Assembly (NCBI GenBank): GCA_001464385.1
Contig: LNFB01000340.1
Location: 62,001 to 126,000 of the forward strand
Direction of reading: 5' to 3'
From: Deltaproteobacteria bacterium Ga0077550
Lineage (GTDB): Bacteria > Myxococcota_A > Polyangia > Nannocystales > Nannocystaceae
DNA: 64,000 bases
Position 1 is the stretch's first letter; every line of letters begins with the position of its first letter. A program made the translations under genes and the position numbers. Shown piece after piece: positions 60,637 through 64,000 of this stretch. The notes under the pieces are model-generated. The model did not search any database, was not told the DNA's origin, and saw only the letters and a list, made by a program, of their open reading frames with translations.

Positions 60637-62400
60637 GTGGCTTCTGGCGTGCGTCCGTCCACCCTCGCCGTGCTCGCGGCCCTCGCGGCCGTCGGCACCT
60701 TCGCCACGGACGCCCGCGCCGCCGAGGACGTGCTGGTCGAGTTCCACTTCCAGCCGGTGCCGCGGGCCCAGATCGCGATCTGGCTCGTCGACGCCAACGG
60801 GGCCTTCGTGCAGGACGTCATGGTCACGCAGGCCACGGGCACGCTGGGCATCGGCAATCGCCCCGGCCGCTGGGACTTCCTGTCCAGCTGGCGGTTCCCC
60901 TACGGACCCCGGCCCCAGGTGCTGCCGGTGTGGGCCCACGCCCGCGGCAAGAGCTACCCGAACCTCGTGTTCCACGACGACGATCCGTCGGACCTCGAGT
61001 CGTTGGGGTGGCACGAGAACTCGAGCTCGCCCGAGCCGTACTTCTGCCGACCGCTGACCGAAGCCGAGAACGAGACCATCTCGACCGACACGATGACGTG
61101 CCCGTCGCCGGCGACGTTCCAGTCGGACAAGGGTCGCTTCGACGACGGCGACAGCCCCTACCCGCCGCGCAACGACCTCGTCACGTTCGAGGACGGCGGC
61201 GACCACGTCGACGTCGAGATGTTCAGCGTGCTCAACGACCTCGACGCGGTCACCAGCGCGACACCGTCGGGCAACGAGCCCGAGCTCTTCACCGCGGTGG
61301 TGCCGAAGGCGACAGCGGAGCTCGGCCCGATGACCGCGTACATCGAGATCAACATCGAGGCCGACGAGAACGACGCGTGGGCCTTCGATCGCGAGACCGA
61401 CCACTTCGTCGATTCGCGGCTCTCGGGCTACGGCGTCGAGTACCTCGGGCAGCCCTCCGTCGTGTACGCCGTCGAGTTCGACCCCCAGGAGAAGGCGTTC
61501 ACCGGCACGGACATGTTCGTCGGCTACGGCGAATGGGACGGCAGCTCGGGCGACATGCACCCGCCGGACGACAGCATCAGCACCAACGGCGGCAGCGGGG
61601 CCGATCGTCTGCAGCTGTTCACGAAGAACGACGAGACGTTCCGCTTCGGGGTGTACAGCCACGGGCCCAACAGCGGGATGGATCCCACCGGCGGCGACAG
61701 CGGGACGGACACGAGCGGCGACTCCGACGGCGACTCCGGGGACACCGGCGACACCGGCGATGGCTGGGGCTGCGAGATCCGCGAGCTGCCGGCGCCGCAG
61801 TTCTTCGAGCTCGAGCCGATGGAGTTCGACACCGTCCGCGTGCACTTCTCGATCCCCGAGGACGCGGGGCCGGAGATCCGCAACGTGCGGCTGTACTACC
61901 GCACGGGCGACATCGACCTCTCGGAGGCGAACGTGTCGTCGGCGATCCAGGCGGTCCCGGACGACGCCGAGTGCTCGGGCCCGGTCGAGGCCGGCGGCAC
62001 CGCGTGGTGCGACCTGCACGAGCTGTTCGGCAACTACCACTACCAGATCGGCCTCAAGTACGAGGACAACTGCAGCAACAAGAGCGCCCTCGTCGCGGAC
62101 GCGGTGCAAACTCCGGCGCAGAAGTTCCAGACGGTCGAGGGGTTTTGCTTCATCGCCACCGCCGCGTACGGCGGGCAGTGGACGGGGCGCGTGCAGGCGC
62201 TGCGGTACTTCCGTGACCTCTACATGCGGCAGACCGGCTTCGGCTACGCGATGATCGAGTTCTACTACGCCAACAGCCCCGCGCTCGCGCGGGCGATCGC
62301 ACCGCGGCCGTGGGCCCGCGCGCTCACCCGCGCGATGCTCGGGCCGATCGCGGACTTCGCCCAAATCACGACGGCGGGCACGACCGCCTCGACCCCCTGA
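60637..62400 (+). CDS. CFI-box-CTERM exported protein
   Basis: A 587-residue exported protein from GTG 60637: signal peptide (about 1-31, cleavage near ARA-AE), then beta-rich domains, and at about residues 345-380 a Gly/Asp/Ser/Thr linker (GGDSGTDTSGDSDGDSGDTGDTGDG). Next comes a cysteine-containing fibronectin-like domain. The C-terminal ~75 residues carry the CFI box (CFIATAAYGG...VQALRYFRDLYMRQTGFGYAMIEFYYANSPALARAI), a C-terminal sorting/anchoring domain typical of myxobacteria and relatives. It is presumably processed and anchored by a dedicated enzyme. No such enzyme is nearby. The rest has no recognised family. Confidence 0.82.
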   Translation: MASGVRPSTLAVLAALAAVGTFATDARAAEDVLVEFHFQPVPRAQIAIWLVDANGAFVQDVMVTQATGTLGIGNRPGRWDFLSSWRFPYGPRPQVLPVWAHARGKSYPNLVFHDDDPSDLESLGWHENSSSPEPYFCRPLTEAENETISTDTMTCPSPATFQSDKGRFDDGDSPYPPRNDLVTFEDGGDHVDVEMFSVLNDLDAVTSATPSGNEPELFTAVVPKATAELGPMTAYIEINIEADENDAWAFDRETDHFVDSRLSGYGVEYLGQPSVVYAVEFDPQEKAFTGTDMFVGYGEWDGSSGDMHPPDDSISTNGGSGADRLQLFTKNDETFRFGVYSHGPNSGMDPTGGDSGTDTSGDSDGDSGDTGDTGDGWGCEIRELPAPQFFELEPMEFDTVRVHFSIPEDAGPEIRNVRLYYRTGDIDLSEANVSSAIQAVPDDAECSGPVEAGGTAWCDLHELFGNYHYQIGLKYEDNCSNKSALVADAVQTPAQKFQTVEGFCFIATAAYGGQWTGRVQALRYFRDLYMRQTGFGYAMIEFYYANSPALARAIAPRPWARALTRAMLGPIADFAQITTAGTTASTP

Positions 62401-62420
62401 CCTCGGCCCGCGGGCTGTGG

Positions 62421-62437
62421 TATTCCATGGCCCCGTG
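62421..62437 (+). promoter_or_regulatory. -10 element of the 62438 gene
   Basis: TATTCC (62421-62426), 8 nt before GTG 62435 and 11 nt before ATG 62438. CTGACC lies 18 nt upstream of it. Confidence 0.35.
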
Positions 62438-63190
62438 ATGTCACCGGTCGCAGCGGTCATCGCCCTGTCGCTGGCGTTCGGGCCCCCTCCACCGCCACCG
62501 CCACCGGCTGCGCCCGCGCCGGGCCCGACGGCGCCGGTCGAGCCGACGCCGGTCGAACCGACGACGCCAGCGCCCACCGAGCCGTCGATCCCCGCGCCGA
62601 CGATCCCCGGCCCGACGATCCAGCCGGGCGCGCCCAAGCGCGTGACGATGCCCGGGACGAAGGGCGATCCGGTCGTGATGCCCACGCCCGTCGCGCCCAC
62701 GCCGGTGCGTCCGACGCCCGTGCTGCCGACGGGGCCGCAACCGATCCTGCCGGGGACCGAGACCGACGGGCCCAAGGCCAAGCCGATCCAGGAGGAGCCC
62801 CAGCCCAGGCAGCGACGCAAGCGCGAGCGACGACCGCGGGGCGGCGGCGCGTCCGACACGGCACCCAGCGCGAGTGGGGCCTGCTTCGCGCCGCAATCCC
62901 GCTGCCGCACGTTCGTGCTGGCGGGCGTGGCGATGTCGGCCTCCGGCCTCGCCGTCGGCGTGGGCGGGGCGATCCTCGCGTCGCGTCCAGTGACGCCGGT
63001 CCGCGAGGATCCGACGCGGGTCACCAGCTTCCGCCCGCCGGGCTACGCGATGATCGCGGTCGGCGGGAGCCTCATCATCGCCGGCGTCGCGGTGCTCGCC
63101 GCCGGGCTCGCCTCGCACCGCCGCGACCAGTCGATGCGCCGCACCGCGTGGTGGCGGCCGCGCATGAGCTTCGGAGTCATCACACCGTGA
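62438..63190 (+). CDS. Pro-rich protein with two C-terminal membrane helices
   Basis: A 250-residue protein: N-terminal signal-like segment, then a long Pro/Ala/Thr/Val low-complexity region (about 18-115) with repeats of the PTPVEPT kind, a basic Arg/Lys patch (about 118-140), and two hydrophobic helices (about 165-187 and 205-230) ending in RR...AWWRPRM. The last part resembles the end of the 22836 gene product. A Cys pair (CFAPQSRC) precedes the first helix. ATG 62438 is chosen; GTG 62435 is equivalent. The stop overlaps the next GTG. The function is unknown. Confidence 0.65.
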   Translation: MSPVAAVIALSLAFGPPPPPPPPAAPAPGPTAPVEPTPVEPTTPAPTEPSIPAPTIPGPTIQPGAPKRVTMPGTKGDPVVMPTPVAPTPVRPTPVLPTGPQPILPGTETDGPKAKPIQEEPQPRQRRKRERRPRGGGASDTAPSASGACFAPQSRCRTFVLAGVAMSASGLAVGVGGAILASRPVTPVREDPTRVTSFRPPGYAMIAVGGSLIIAGVAVLAAGLASHRRDQSMRRTAWWRPRMSFGVITP

Positions 63191-63450
63191 ACGCGCGTAC
63201 CGTCGCCGTGCTCGCCGGCCTCGTGCTGGGGTTCGCCCTGGGGGCGTGTCGCCTGCCGAACGAGGACCACTGCGCCAACCAGGACCAGGCGGGCAACGAC
63301 TACTGCGCGGGCATCAACTCCGCGACGCCGTTCTGCTCGCCGTGCCACGCGAAGAACCACGGCTGCCTGCCGTTCGAGCCGGTGTCCTGCGAGGCGTACC
63401 AGGGCACGACCGGCCCGGACGCGATGGAAACCTCCTCGACCGGAGCGTGA
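63187..63450 (+). CDS. small cysteine-rich lipoprotein
   Basis: An 87-residue protein whose GTG overlaps the previous stop (GTGA). Signal with lipobox (GAC, about residue 21). The mature part has seven more cysteines, including a CSPCHAKNHGC cluster, and a short Thr/Ser tail. CxxCH occurs once (CSPCH), so single-heme attachment is conceivable but unsupported. A disulfide-rich fold is more likely. It forms an overlapping pair with the 62438 gene. No family is recognised. Confidence 0.65.
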   Translation: MNARTVAVLAGLVLGFALGACRLPNEDHCANQDQAGNDYCAGINSATPFCSPCHAKNHGCLPFEPVSCEAYQGTTGPDAMETSSTGA

Positions 63451-63677
63451 CCCGAGCGGTCACGTGCCCGAGCGCCCGAGATCCCGCCCCCGCGTCGTGC
63501 GTTCGCAGGCCCGTAATGGCGCCAACGCTCGCGACCGTCCCCAATTCGCTCGATTGGGCGAAAAGCTCGAGAAACGCGCGTCTCGCCAGGAACATTCTGG
63601 GCGATTCGCACGGGGATCCTGGGGCCGGACCGTAAAGCCCGGGGCCCGTGGTGTCGAAGTGTACGAGAGGGGAATCA
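63451..63677. other. intergenic region with two small hairpins
   Basis: Holds a weak hairpin over the preceding stop (63446-63464, CGTGAC/GTCACG) and CCCAAT/ATTGGG (63540-63558). No gene is recognisable. The AGGGGAA before 63678 is a good ribosome-binding site. Confidence 0.3.
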
Positions 63678-64000
63678 ATGGCACGACTCACGAAGATGCT
63701 CTTCGTCGCTTGTGTCCTCGCCACGGGGTGTGACCTCGCGGGCGAGACGATGGGCCCCCGCGGCGGCACGGTGGTCTCCGAGGACGGGCGCTTCTCCCTC
63801 GAGATCGCGCCGGGCGCCCTGGACCACGACGTCGAGGTCACCATCGCGACGGTGGCGTGCGGCGCGATGGACCAGACCGCGCTCGGGTCCTGCTACGAGG
63901 TCGGTCCCCGCGGCACCGCGTTCCTGTTCCCCGCGCGCGTGACGTTCGAGCTCGACGCCGACGGCGTCGCGGGCGTCACCGTCGATCACCTCGCCCTCTC
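63678..64000 (+). CDS. exported lipoprotein, N-terminal part
   Basis: The reading frame is open from ATG 63678 to the right window edge (107 codons); the rest is outside. AGGGGAA lies 4-5 nt upstream of the ATG. The signal peptide ends in LATGC (lipobox, about residue 18). The mature sequence GPRGGTVVSEDGRFSLEIAPGALDHDVEVTI resembles the ZU5-like beta domain (GGxV...DGxxxLxIPxGAL) found in many myxobacterial surface proteins, with two further cysteines. Likely a cell-surface lipoprotein; the function is unknown. Confidence 0.75.
   Translation, partial: MARLTKMLFVACVLATGCDLAGETMGPRGGTVVSEDGRFSLEIAPGALDHDVEVTIATVACGAMDQTALGSCYEVGPRGTAFLFPARVTFELDADGVAGVTVDHLAL

Noticed and set aside
63187..63450. 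Cytochrome c reading of CSPCH in the small lipoprotein
   Set aside because: There is a single CxxCH in an 87-residue cysteine-rich protein and no distal Met region; a disulfide-rich fold is simpler.

Overview
The window is about 70% G+C, gene-dense, and looks like chromosomal DNA of a myxobacterium (Myxococcota, most likely the Nannocystis/Enhygromyxa/Plesiocystis side). This is an inference from four things: many secreted lipoproteins with Ser/Thr/Asp/Gly-rich linkers directly after the lipobox Cys; Myxococcus-type cysteine-rich, MopE-like, VWA and FG-GAP modules; a Ser/Thr kinase fused to TPRs; and a CFI-box C-terminal anchor. No rRNA, tRNA, CRISPR array or prophage was recognised.

Layout. 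1-600: two minus-strand zinc-ribbon proteins, the first cut by the window edge. 710-4049: OmpR-type regulator, histidine kinase, pyrE and a small lipoprotein. 4066-15020: a membrane-anchored beta-propeller, purQ behind a lipoprotein, a FadL-type porin, a glutamyl-endopeptidase-like S9 peptidase and purL. 15303-30678: a winged-helix protein, two tandem VWA lipoproteins, leuS, several secreted lipoproteins, and two tandem paralogues built of six ~90-residue beta repeats. 30889-35409: a TRAP transporter operon (TatT, DctP, DctQ, DctM) whose DctQ carries a large repetitive insertion. 35490-37008: two unknown envelope proteins. 37219-39649: lon, broken by a frameshift/deletion. 39897-45069: an unknown membrane protein, a kinase-TPR protein and a MopE-like lipoprotein. 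45066-48041: an RluA-type pseudouridine synthase with a group II intron inserted right in front of its start codon. 48149-64000: trmO, an M16 peptidase, a cysteine-rich lipoprotein, a pair of large envelope beta proteins with a GT-C glycosyltransferase, a CFI-box protein and small lipoproteins, the last one cut by the window edge.

The most general signal is promoter architecture. About twenty genes have a TAnnnT-like -10 hexamer only 5-11 nt before the start codon, several with a TTGACA-like -35 at 17 nt. This predicts leaderless transcripts and helps choose starts. Two divergent gene pairs share compact promoters of this kind. Other items worth attention are the lon lesion, the intron in the rluA leader, the repeat-bearing DctQ, the six-repeat lipoproteins and the hairpin-bearing direct repeats at 30.7-30.9 kb.

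How the genes work together: housekeeping enzymes (pyrE, purQ, purL, leuS, trmO, the pseudouridine synthase) are scattered singly among envelope genes instead of forming pathway operons. The clearest functional unit is the TRAP operon. The others are the two-component pair and the two-gene envelope unit 53252-57661.
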